From Mariniflexile litorale (lineage in GTDB: Bacteria; Bacteroidota; Bacteroidia; Flavobacteriales; Flavobacteriaceae): a stretch of 64,000 bases of DNA. The stretch covers positions 1 to 64,000 of the forward strand of contig NZ_CP155618.1 in the NCBI RefSeq assembly GCF_031128465.2, given 5' to 3'. Shown here in pieces: positions 43,291 to 51,545 of this stretch. The notes beneath the pieces were generated by a model, which was not told the origin of the DNA, did no database searches, and saw only the letters and a list, made by a program, of their open reading frames with translations. Position numbers and translations under genes: made by a program. Positions within the stretch are counted from its first letter, which is position 1. Every line of letters begins with the position of its first letter.

Positions 43291-43833
43291 TTGAATACGG
43301 ATAATAAGGAAGAAACAGAAATAATCTTAGGTTGTGTAAAAAAAATAGAGAGAAACCAAGAACTTCTTTATAAAAAATATTATGGATATGTTATGTCCCT
43401 AAGTTTATCATATAGTTTAAATCGTGAAATAGCGCAAGAAATTGTAGATGATACATTTATGAAAGTATTCGATTCTATAAAATCATTTGATACAACCCAA
43501 CCATTCAAAGGATGGTTAAGAAAAATAACAATAAACACAGCTATTGATCATTTAAGAAAAAATAAAAGGTTTACACATCATTTAGATCTTTATGAATATT
43601 CAAATGAGATCCCTTCCATAGAAGCGATAGATCAATTAGCTATAAATGATATTCATAAACTTATTGCTAACCTACCCGATATATTAAGAGTGGTATTCAA
43701 TCTTTATGAAATTGAAGGGTATAGCCATAAAGAAATAGCGGCATTTATAAACATCGCTGAAAGCTCATCTAGAACCTACCTAACACGTGCTAAGGAAAGG
43801 TTGAGAGAACTAGTTGTAAAATATTGTAATTAA
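43291..43833 (+). CDS. ECF-type RNA polymerase sigma factor
   Basis: The 180-residue protein has region 2 (YKKYYGYVMSLSLSYSLNREIAQEIVDDTFMKVFDSIKSF) and region 4 (LPDILRVVFNLYEIEGYSHKEIAAFINIAESSSRTYL), the two domains of an ECF sigma. The start is a TTG at 43291, since an in-frame stop lies 9 bases upstream and the next ATG is too far inside. It directly precedes the anti-sigma gene (6 bases). It probably reads the TGTAGCGTT/ACGTATAGAT promoters. Confidence 0.92.
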   Translation: MNTDNKEETEIILGCVKKIERNQELLYKKYYGYVMSLSLSYSLNREIAQEIVDDTFMKVFDSIKSFDTTQPFKGWLRKITINTAIDHLRKNKRFTHHLDLYEYSNEIPSIEAIDQLAINDIHKLIANLPDILRVVFNLYEIEGYSHKEIAAFINIAESSSRTYLTRAKERLRELVVKYCN

Positions 43834-43839
43834 TTTGAT

Positions 43840-45228
43840 ATGAACGAGCCTATTAATAAAAAAATAGTTCTAAAAATAAAAGAACAACTTCAAAACCATG
43901 AAGAAGCATACCAAGAGGGTGCTTGGGAAAACTTTTTGGTAAAAAAGAAAGAGAAAAAACGACGCTTACTTTATTGGTATTTTAGAGGGTCTGCTGCTTC
44001 AGTAATCATAATACTAGCTATTGGTTTTTCCTTTTTGAAAAAAACTCCAGACTATCAAAACGATAAAAACATAATTACTGAAGAAGAGTTAAAAGCGCCT
44101 TACAACAACCATTCAAAAGAAAAAATAAATAAAAAACTGTTTAATAATGAGAAAACAAAAACAGTTAAAAGCAATCCGAATGACACCATACATATTGAAA
44201 AAAATGATTTAAAGAATAAGTTAGAACTGAATCATCCAAAAAAAACAAACAACAATTACTCTATTACCAACAATGAATTTGAAGAATCTGATGATTCTCT
44301 GTTGAAAAATGCAAGTACAAAGTATAAACTATTCAATAAAGAAATTAAAAAAACGAATATAGCAACAACGAGTTCAAAAGAACAAACACATCTTATTAAT
44401 AAAAAAGAAAATTTAAATAATAATATAAAGGCAATTGCTTTTATAAAAAAACCCATAAAAGCATTTAAAACACAACCCAATGCCCATTTAAAGATTCCGT
44501 TGCCGATTGCAAATTACCAAGACTTGTTGGCTAACAATTTAGAAATTTTCATTGAAACTATCCATAACAATGAAAAACATGAAGAGTCAAGTAACAACAT
44601 ACAAATAGGTTTACTGGTATCACCAAGTTACGGATCAAGTTTAGATAACACACAATCTATAGCTTCCTCAAATTTTGGTGCTGGTTTAGAAATTAATATA
44701 CCTATTAATAATTCACATGTTTCTTTTAATACAGGAACAATTTACAACACATTACATGTTACTAATGAAAGAACAACGGTGGGTGTATATTCAAACGCAA
44801 AAGAAACGACAAACCTCAATGAAACCAGTTTACGTAGCATCGATATTCCTGTAAACTTTGCATACAATCTATCCAATAATAAAATTTATTTACAGGCAGG
44901 TATATCGTCCTACTTAACATTTAAAGAAAATACACAACGTTCCTCAACTATTTTTAGAGAAGTAGAAGTTTTTCAATTTACTGATGGCGTTGTTGAAACC
45001 TATACCACAACCGAATCTGCCACAACAAAAGAATCTTCAAAAAATGAGAATGTCTGGTTTTCACCCTTAGGAACCATCAATCTATCCATTGGGTATAGAG
45101 CACGCATGTCTAATAATTTACGCTATGAAGTTCAACCTTTTTATAAATACCCATTAAGTACTTTAACCAGTGAAGGCTACAAAATACATTCGGCGGGATT
45201 AACTTTAAAACTATTTTTTTCAAAATAA
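43840..45228 (+). CDS. Probable dual-membrane-spanning anti-sigma factor with C-terminal beta-barrel
   Basis: The 462-residue protein has a short cytoplasmic N-terminal part (1-44, with EEAYQEGAWENFLVKKKEKK), one TM helix at about 45-66 (YWYFRGSAASVIIILAIGFS), a long Asn/Lys-rich linker (about 70-235), then a region of alternating hydrophobic strands (about 240-462; GLLVSPSYGSSLDNTQSIAS to the end FYKYPLSTLTSEGYKI) that looks like an outer-membrane barrel. This N-in, TM, linker, OM-barrel plan matches Dma-type anti-sigma factors described in Bacteroides. It lies 6 bases after the sigma gene. Confidence 0.75.
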   Translation: MNEPINKKIVLKIKEQLQNHEEAYQEGAWENFLVKKKEKKRRLLYWYFRGSAASVIIILAIGFSFLKKTPDYQNDKNIITEEELKAPYNNHSKEKINKKLFNNEKTKTVKSNPNDTIHIEKNDLKNKLELNHPKKTNNNYSITNNEFEESDDSLLKNASTKYKLFNKEIKKTNIATTSSKEQTHLINKKENLNNNIKAIAFIKKPIKAFKTQPNAHLKIPLPIANYQDLLANNLEIFIETIHNNEKHEESSNNIQIGLLVSPSYGSSLDNTQSIASSNFGAGLEINIPINNSHVSFNTGTIYNTLHVTNERTTVGVYSNAKETTNLNETSLRSIDIPVNFAYNLSNNKIYLQAGISSYLTFKENTQRSSTIFREVEVFQFTDGVVETYTTTESATTKESSKNENVWFSPLGTINLSIGYRARMSNNLRYEVQPFYKYPLSTLTSEGYKIHSAGLTLKLFFSK

Positions 45229-45239
45229 ACCAGTTCAAA

Positions 45240-45271
45240 TGTAGCGTTCAATAAACATCTAACGTATAGAT
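45240..45271 (+). promoter_or_regulatory. Candidate ECF sigma promoter upstream of the lipoprotein gene
   Basis: TGTAGCGTT (45240-45248), a 13-base spacer, and ACGTATAGAT (45262-45271), an identical copy in both halves and spacing of the element before the sigma gene. The start codon of the lipoprotein gene is 23 bases further. Confidence 0.68.
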
Positions 45272-45294
45272 ATAAACCTTTAAAAATCAAAATC

Positions 45295-45855
45295 ATGAAA
45301 TTCAAAAAAAATTATTTTAGTATTAAATGGGTAGCTTTCTTACCTACCCTAGCATTAAGTATTATTCTTTTTAATTGTGATAGCTCAAAAGATTCAGGAG
45401 AAGATAAACTTCAATTAAAAGATAATTATGAAGTAACTGAAGGACCTTATACCTTTTTTGCAAATGCTGAAAAGTATAAGGATACCGACTTAAAAAGAGG
45501 GCAAGATAATTTTTGTCAAGTTGAAACTAAAATTTCTAAGGTAAAACGTGAGGGAAATATTTTAACTATAGAAATTTTAAAACCAAAAAATTGTGAAATT
45601 AAATACGAAATCATCTGGGACGGAGTCGTTTTCTTTTCCAACCCCATGCAAAGTACAATTTATGTGAAAGCCTTAGCTGATAACTGTAATGAAGATTCCG
45701 ATATGGAAATAGATGCATTGGTAATAAAACTGGAAGAAGCATTTAAAACTCTTAAAAAAGATATGATTGACCGTACAAACTTTACGGTTAGAGACGCATG
45801 TAGTTTAGTTAATATTGACTGTGTAGATGATTGTAATGTTGTTATTACTTTTTAA
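45295..45855 (+). CDS. Lipoprotein of unknown function with conserved cysteines
   Basis: The 186-residue protein has a lipobox ending at Cys28 (LALSIILFNCDS) and later six Cys (e.g. DNFCQVET, KNCEIKYE, NCNEDSD, RDACSLVNIDCVDDCNVV), perhaps disulfides. No domain is recognised. It is the first gene with the duplicated promoter and precedes the FAS1 gene by 53 bases, so it is a likely target of the ECF sigma factor. Confidence 0.75.
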   Translation: MKFKKNYFSIKWVAFLPTLALSIILFNCDSSKDSGEDKLQLKDNYEVTEGPYTFFANAEKYKDTDLKRGQDNFCQVETKISKVKREGNILTIEILKPKNCEIKYEIIWDGVVFFSNPMQSTIYVKALADNCNEDSDMEIDALVIKLEEAFKTLKKDMIDRTNFTVRDACSLVNIDCVDDCNVVITF

Positions 45856-45908
45856 TAAAATCAGCCAATTAAGCTCAAAAAATCTATGAAAAAGAAAAAT
45901 TAAGAAAA

Positions 45909-46916
45909 ATGAAAAATTCAAAAACACCATTAATTTTAATTAAGTCATTAATTCTATTAATTACTTTTTTCACATTGGCAACATCTTGTGAAAATGATAA
46001 TGATCCACCAATACATACAAATACCATTGCAAGACTTTTATCTAATGGCAGCAAAGTAAAACTATTTACTAAAGCTCTTGATCGTGTTCATTTTTTGGAT
46101 GATTTGCATGGAACTAAAAAATATACGGTATTTGCTCCAGACGATGATGCCTTTGAAGATTTCTTAGAAGAAAATGATTATGATGAAATAGATGATATTC
46201 CTAAAAGCGAATTGAAGAAAATAATTTTAAATCATATTATACCTACCAAAGAAATTAGTATGGATGATTTATTAGATATGGATAAGGAATATGTAGAATC
46301 TAGTGCAGGATATTCTCTTTTTATTGAAGTAGATGTTGATGAAATAAGCATTAACAGAACAACAAAACTGGATGATGAAGTTCTAGATGTTGAAGCAAGC
46401 AATGGTATAATCCATTTGGTTAATAACGTGATAAATACACCTACAATAGCAACTTTTTTAGAACTTGACACACAATTTTCAAGTCTCTACAAAGGTTTAA
46501 CAACAGCTACACCAAATACAGATTTTATAACCAGTTTAAAAAGTTTGGAAACAGATGATGCTTCTGATGCCCCTTTTACAGTATTCGCACCAAATAATGA
46601 AGCCATAGAAACATTCTTGGAAACAAACGACAATTGGGATAAAATTGAGGATATCGATGAGAGTACACTCTCCCCTATCTTAAAACATCATATCATTACA
46701 ACCAAAGCCATATCCAAAAAAACATTAACAGATGGTTTACAATCTGCTAAAAGTTTAGAAGGTGACAATCTAGTATTTACTAAACTAAATGATAAAATTA
46801 CCATTAAAGACGGCTCTGGAAATGAAAGTATTAAAATTTTAATATTTGATATTAAAACTAGAAATGGTATCATCCATTGTATAGAATCTGTTCTTATCCC
46901 AAATACCGAAAATTAA
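45909..46916 (+). CDS. Lipoprotein with two fasciclin (FAS1) domains
   Basis: The 335-residue protein has a lipobox ending at Cys27 (FTLATSCEND) and two FAS1 domains, about 35-178 and about 185-333. Each has YTVFAPDDDAFEDFLEEND-type or FTVFAPNNEAIETFLETND-type core segments and ends in GIIHLVNNVI or GIIHCIESVL. FAS1 domains serve in cell adhesion or polysaccharide binding. It is probably exposed at the surface and lies in the ECF sigma cluster. The 344-base gap after it (46917-47260) has only a possible ACC...CATCTA element near 47111. Confidence 0.92.
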   Translation: MKNSKTPLILIKSLILLITFFTLATSCENDNDPPIHTNTIARLLSNGSKVKLFTKALDRVHFLDDLHGTKKYTVFAPDDDAFEDFLEENDYDEIDDIPKSELKKIILNHIIPTKEISMDDLLDMDKEYVESSAGYSLFIEVDVDEISINRTTKLDDEVLDVEASNGIIHLVNNVINTPTIATFLELDTQFSSLYKGLTTATPNTDFITSLKSLETDDASDAPFTVFAPNNEAIETFLETNDNWDKIEDIDESTLSPILKHHIITTKAISKKTLTDGLQSAKSLEGDNLVFTKLNDKITIKDGSGNESIKILIFDIKTRNGIIHCIESVLIPNTEN

Positions 46917-47110
46917 ATAATAAAATAAAAATGAGATGTAACCATAAAGCTAATAGTAGTAGCCTTTTAAGACCTACTACTCCACACGAGAAGGTTAATA
47001 GCAATTTTTAACTTCACCTAGGCCCATGGTTTTTATCTCCTCGAAAATCATGGGTTTTATGATAAAAAAAAAGTGTGTTAGGAAGTTACATTTAACATTT
47101 GTTTAAAGCA

Positions 47111-47133
47111 ACCTATATTTTTTTTGCATCTAC
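47111..47133 (+). promoter_or_regulatory. ACC-N13-CATCTAC element before the GT9 gene
   Basis: AAAGCAACC ends at 47113, then 13 bases, then CATCTAC (47127-47133), similar to the elements at 43182 and 48436 but two bases shorter. The GT9 gene starts at 47261, so the leader would be about 120 bases. Confidence 0.4.
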
Positions 47134-47260
47134 ATGCTATAGCTCTGAAATTCTAGTAAGTACTAAAAACATTCTAAAATTTTAAGAAAACCATCCATAA
47201 TAAAATTATTAAATAAGGCTTTACAAAAAATGACATATAAGCTCTGATATATCTTCAATT

Positions 47261-48397
47261 ATGAAAATCCTCATTATTCAACAAAAAATGATTGGTGATG
47301 TTCTTTTAAGCACGATGCTTTGCGAACAGATCAAAAAAAATATTCCAACTGCTAATATCCATTATTTAATAAACTTAAATACGGAAGCGGTTGTTACTAA
47401 TAATCCATATATCGATAGCATCATTTTTTTTACTGAAGATTTACGGAATAGCAAATGGCTCTTTTATAGGTTTTTGAAAGGAATAAGTCAAGATAAATAT
47501 GATGTTGTTATAGATGCTTATGGCAAATTAGAGAGTATTTTAGTTAGTTTGTTCTCTAGATCTAATATTAAAATTTCAATAGATAAATGGTACTCTAGGG
47601 CTATATATACCAAAACTTTTAAATATAGAAAAGCTGAAGATTCTAATTTAGGTCTAGCGGTTGAAAATAGATTAAAATTACTTCAACCCCTTATTGGTAA
47701 TGTAAAAAAAGGTGTAAACCCTCCAAAAATATATTTAACAAATAATGAAATTTTAAAGGCCAGATTGTTTTTAGAAAATAACAATGTAAATTTTTCTAAT
47801 CCAATTCTTATGATCAATATTTTTGGAAGTAGCACGCAAAAAACATACCCATTGTCGTATATGGCTGAAATAATTGATCATATTGCAGGTCTGGGAGAAT
47901 TTACTTTGTTATTCAATTATATGCCATCGCAATTAAAACAGGCAAAGGTGCTTTACCATAGTTGTTCACCCGCATCAAAAGAAAAAATTAAATTTGATGT
48001 TTATACCCCCCTATTGCGGAATTTCTTAGGCGTCTTATACCATTGTAGCGCACTTATAGGTAATGAAGGAGGAGCTGTTAATATGGCAAAAGCACTCCAT
48101 GTACCAACCTTTAGTATATTCTCTCCCTGGATCGAGCAAGCAACTTGGGAAACTTTTAAATATATTAACTATCATGCAACAGTGCACTTAAATGATTATC
48201 AGCCTGTAGATATTCATAATAAATCTATAAAAAAATTAAAAAAAGATACTCTAGACCTATATAGTAAATTCAAACCCTCACTTTTTAAAAAAAAGATTAA
48301 TCATTTTCTAAACGCTAATGTTCTTATAAAAAAAGACACCGCTAATTATAAACCTATTCAAACAACTAAAAGCAATATCTTTTGTGAAAGTGTTTAA
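47261..48397 (+). CDS. Glycosyltransferase family 9 (heptosyltransferase-like)
   Basis: The 378-residue protein begins MKILIIQQKMIGDVLLSTML, the ADP-heptose-transferase N-terminal signature. KTYPLSYMAEIIDHI and LIGNEGGAVNMAKALHVPTFSIFSPW are the conserved donor-binding region of GT9. It adds a sugar, possibly heptose, to lipopolysaccharide core. The gene is followed by a 165-base gap with an ACC-N15-CATCTAT element, then another glycosyltransferase. Confidence 0.88.
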   Translation: MKILIIQQKMIGDVLLSTMLCEQIKKNIPTANIHYLINLNTEAVVTNNPYIDSIIFFTEDLRNSKWLFYRFLKGISQDKYDVVIDAYGKLESILVSLFSRSNIKISIDKWYSRAIYTKTFKYRKAEDSNLGLAVENRLKLLQPLIGNVKKGVNPPKIYLTNNEILKARLFLENNNVNFSNPILMINIFGSSTQKTYPLSYMAEIIDHIAGLGEFTLLFNYMPSQLKQAKVLYHSCSPASKEKIKFDVYTPLLRNFLGVLYHCSALIGNEGGAVNMAKALHVPTFSIFSPWIEQATWETFKYINYHATVHLNDYQPVDIHNKSIKKLKKDTLDLYSKFKPSLFKKKINHFLNANVLIKKDTANYKPIQTTKSNIFCESV

Positions 48398-48435
48398 CCT
48401 ATTATTTTAAAAAAAATTCAACATGTATTAAAGCA

Positions 48436-48460
48436 ACCTTTTCTTTGTTTTTTCATCTAT
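48436..48460 (+). promoter_or_regulatory. ACC-N15-CATCTAT element before the GT4-like gene
   Basis: AAGCAACC ends at 48438, then 15 bases (TTTTCTTTGTTTTTT), then CATCTAT (48454-48460). It matches the element before the sigma gene in both halves and spacer length. Confidence 0.45.
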
Positions 48461-48562
48461 ACACTATTGTAATTATCCTCTCAATATTTTAAAAACCACC
48501 TTCGAATCATTTAAAAAACAACCCTAATAATTAGTTTATTTAAAAGTCCACACATCGTATTT

Positions 48563-49663
48563 ATGAAAAAATCATATCCTTCTAAAAATATTTTTTTAGA
48601 AACACATAATATAAAAAACCTACATAGTGGTTTTGGGCAATTCAATTTTAATTTGGCAAAAGCTTTAAGTAAAGAAACTGAATTTCTAAGCGAACATGAA
48701 ATAATTCTTAATTGTAATAATAACAGCGTAAAAGAAGAGCTAAAAGACCATATTTCTTTTAATAAATATATGCCAATAACAAGATATCCTCTTTTTAGAA
48801 TGAGGAAAAATTTTAGTTTGTGGCATTCAGTTAATCAAAATACAAAAATAGAACCAGCTTCAAAAAATACACCTTATTTATTAACCATTCATGACGTAAA
48901 CTTTTTAGAAGAAGAATCTGGAAAGCGTTTAGATTTTAGGATCAATCAACTCAAAAGTAAAATCAAAAGAAGTTCAGCTGTAGTGTATGTTTCTGAATTT
49001 GCTAAACAAAATACCCATACTCACTTTCATATTCCAGCTATTCCAGAATATGTGATATATAATGGAAATAATTTCAACAATAATTCAGCGAAAAATATAG
49101 AAGTCAATCACGCAAGACACGTTCCAAGTAAACCTTTTATTTTTTCAATTGGACAAATGGTTGAAAAAAAAAATTTTCACACATTGATAGAAATGTTAAG
49201 GTTTTTAAATGATATCGTTTTGGTTATAGCTGGCGGATTAAAGACGGCCTATGCAGAGCTTCTAAAAGAAAAAATACAACATTATAAGTTAGAGAATAGA
49301 GTTGTTTTATTGGGTAATATTGCCGAATCAGATAAAATCTATTACTACAAAAATTGTCTTGCTTTTGCTTTTCCTTCTTTACGAGAAGGTTTTGGACTTC
49401 CTGTTCTAGAAGCCATGACTTTTGGCAAGCCTGTATTCCTTTCTAACAAAACATCCTTACCAGAAATAGGTGGTACACACTCCTTTTATTGGGATAATTT
49501 CGATGCAGAAGATATGGCAAATGTTTTTGAAGCTGGAATGTCCACTTTTGAAGGCAATAAAGCGGTGTTCAAATCTGCTTATATAAATAGATCACAACAA
49601 TTTACTTGGGAAAAAGCAGCCAAAGATTATATACATGTTTATAAAAGCATTTTAGAAAAATAA
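48563..49663 (+). CDS. Glycosyltransferase family 4-like
   Basis: The 366-residue protein has a GT-B fold. The C-terminal domain has FSIGQMVEKKNFHTLIEMLR and RVVLLGNIAESDKIYYYKNC, then FAFPSLREGFGLPVLEAMTFG, whose EGFGLPVLEA is the GT4 EX7E donor-binding motif. It transfers a sugar from a nucleotide donor in surface-polysaccharide synthesis; donor and acceptor are unknown. It precedes the ABC transporter gene by 31 bases. Confidence 0.92.
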   Translation: MKKSYPSKNIFLETHNIKNLHSGFGQFNFNLAKALSKETEFLSEHEIILNCNNNSVKEELKDHISFNKYMPITRYPLFRMRKNFSLWHSVNQNTKIEPASKNTPYLLTIHDVNFLEEESGKRLDFRINQLKSKIKRSSAVVYVSEFAKQNTHTHFHIPAIPEYVIYNGNNFNNNSAKNIEVNHARHVPSKPFIFSIGQMVEKKNFHTLIEMLRFLNDIVLVIAGGLKTAYAELLKEKIQHYKLENRVVLLGNIAESDKIYYYKNCLAFAFPSLREGFGLPVLEAMTFGKPVFLSNKTSLPEIGGTHSFYWDNFDAEDMANVFEAGMSTFEGNKAVFKSAYINRSQQFTWEKAAKDYIHVYKSILEK

Positions 49664-49694
49664 TACCTCATTATATTTAATTAGTATCCACTAA

Positions 49695-51536
49695 ATGAAA
49701 AACTTTAAAAGGTTTCTTAAATACCTTATTCCTTACAAAAAGCAACAAATGCTAAGCATCCTATTCAACATCCTGTATGCACTTTTTTCCTCATTATCCA
49801 TGCTTTCTCTTTTACCAATGATAAAAGTACTATTCGATGAAGGCAAAAAATTAAAGAAAAAACCTGAGTTCCATAGTTTCAAAGATTTTGACTTAAACTA
49901 CATTGAAAACTATCTCAATTATTTTATTACTACTATGAATACTACCAAGGGGCCTTTAATCACGTTAATAACTATTGTGGGCTTTGTCTTAAGTACCTTT
50001 TTACTTAAAAACTTGTTTAGTTATCTATCCATATTATATATGACCTATTTAAACAATGGTATTTTAAAAGACTTAAGACAAGATGTTTACAATAAAGTAA
50101 TAAGCTTAAATGTGGGCTTTTTTTCTAATGAAAGAAAGGGTGACCTCATAGCAAGAATGACTTCAGATATCAACACCATTAAAGTATCGTTCATGAGTAT
50201 TTTGATGATGATTAGAGAACCCTTAACCATTCTTTTTACGTTAATTGCCATGATTGCTATAAGTTGGAAATTAACAGTTTTTGTATTCTTTTTTATTCCT
50301 ATTTCTGGATTTTTAATTTCAAAACTTAGCAAAGGTATCAAAAGTCAATCGGGTGATATTTTTGCATTAGAAGGTCATTTACTGTCTAATATTGAAGAGA
50401 CATTGGGTGGCATAAAAATCATAAAAAACTTCACGGCAGAAAGCTATTTTTCTAAAAAGTTCAATGATTTCACAAAAAACATAAACGATTTAAATAATTC
50501 CATTGGGAAGGTTATGAGCTTATCGGCACCAGCCAGTGAGTTTTTAGGAATTTTAGTAATTTCCATATTACTTGTTTATGGAGGTTCTTTGGTGCTAATT
50601 GATCAATCGCTTAGTGGTGGTGCTTTTATGGCATATATGGGATTGGCTTATCAAATTCTAACACCTGCAAAAGCCATCACAAAAGCGCATCATGCTTTAC
50701 AAGGAGGCAATGCCGCTTATGAAAGGGTTGCTTTTATTTTGGATGCCAAAAATCCATTAAAAGATAAACCAAATGCTAAGGTTATCACTGAATTTAAGCA
50801 CGAAATAAAATTTAATAATGTGTCTTTTAAATACAAAGAAGACTATGTTCTTAAAAACTTTAATCTTACAGTTCCCAAAGGAAAAATAGTGGCCCTAGTT
50901 GGAGAATCGGGAAGTGGCAAGTCTACCATAGCAAATTTAATCACGCGTTTTTACGATGTAAATGAAGGCAGTATCACTTTTGATGGTATTAATATTAAAG
51001 ATGTAACTACAAAATCTTTAAGAGAGCAAATGGGCATTGTAGCACAAGATTCCATTTTGTTTAATGATACCATCGCTAATAACATATCCTTGGGTATTGA
51101 AGAGATGGACGAAGAAAAAATTACAGCAGCAGCCAAAATAGCCAATGCCCATAATTTTATTTCTGATTTTCCAAAAAAGTATCAAAACAATGTCGGTGAT
51201 GGGGGGAGTCTGCTCTCTGGTGGTCAACGTCAACGCATTGCTATAGCCAGAGCGGTCATGAAAAACCCCCCAATCATGATTCTGGATGAAGCAACCTCCT
51301 CCTTAGATACAGAATCTGAAAAACTGGTTCAAAATGCCCTTGAAAACATGATGGAAAATCGCACCTCGATAGTTATAGCCCATAGGCTCTCAACCATTCA
51401 AAATGCAGATCTTATAGTAGTTATGAAAAATGGCTCCATTATCGAACAAGGTACTCATGAGGAACTATTAAAAATGAACGGAACCTACCATAATTTAGTA
51501 TCACTTCAATCACTAGAAGTATCACAACTTACATAA
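49695..51536 (+). CDS. ABC exporter, MsbA-like half transporter
   Basis: The 613-residue protein fuses a six-TM domain (about 1-330) with an ATPase. Walker A is GESGSGKST at about 403-411, signature LLSGGQRQR at about 504-513, and Walker B IMILDEATSS at about 525-534, then the switch His in AHRLS. MsbA-type exporters flip lipid A or lipid-linked sugars across the inner membrane. Set among glycosyltransferase genes, it probably moves a lipid-linked glycan or LPS core. It acts as a homodimer. Confidence 0.93.
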   Translation: MKNFKRFLKYLIPYKKQQMLSILFNILYALFSSLSMLSLLPMIKVLFDEGKKLKKKPEFHSFKDFDLNYIENYLNYFITTMNTTKGPLITLITIVGFVLSTFLLKNLFSYLSILYMTYLNNGILKDLRQDVYNKVISLNVGFFSNERKGDLIARMTSDINTIKVSFMSILMMIREPLTILFTLIAMIAISWKLTVFVFFFIPISGFLISKLSKGIKSQSGDIFALEGHLLSNIEETLGGIKIIKNFTAESYFSKKFNDFTKNINDLNNSIGKVMSLSAPASEFLGILVISILLVYGGSLVLIDQSLSGGAFMAYMGLAYQILTPAKAITKAHHALQGGNAAYERVAFILDAKNPLKDKPNAKVITEFKHEIKFNNVSFKYKEDYVLKNFNLTVPKGKIVALVGESGSGKSTIANLITRFYDVNEGSITFDGINIKDVTTKSLREQMGIVAQDSILFNDTIANNISLGIEEMDEEKITAAAKIANAHNFISDFPKKYQNNVGDGGSLLSGGQRQRIAIARAVMKNPPIMILDEATSSLDTESEKLVQNALENMMENRTSIVIAHRLSTIQNADLIVVMKNGSIIEQGTHEELLKMNGTYHNLVSLQSLEVSQLT

Positions 51537-51545
51537 ATAAAATAA

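Noticed and set aside
45229-45294. TGTAGCGTT/ACGTATAGAT pair as a repeat of a mobile element
   Set aside because: Similarity is restricted to two short boxes with unlike spacers and flanks, which fits a promoter rather than a transposed copy.
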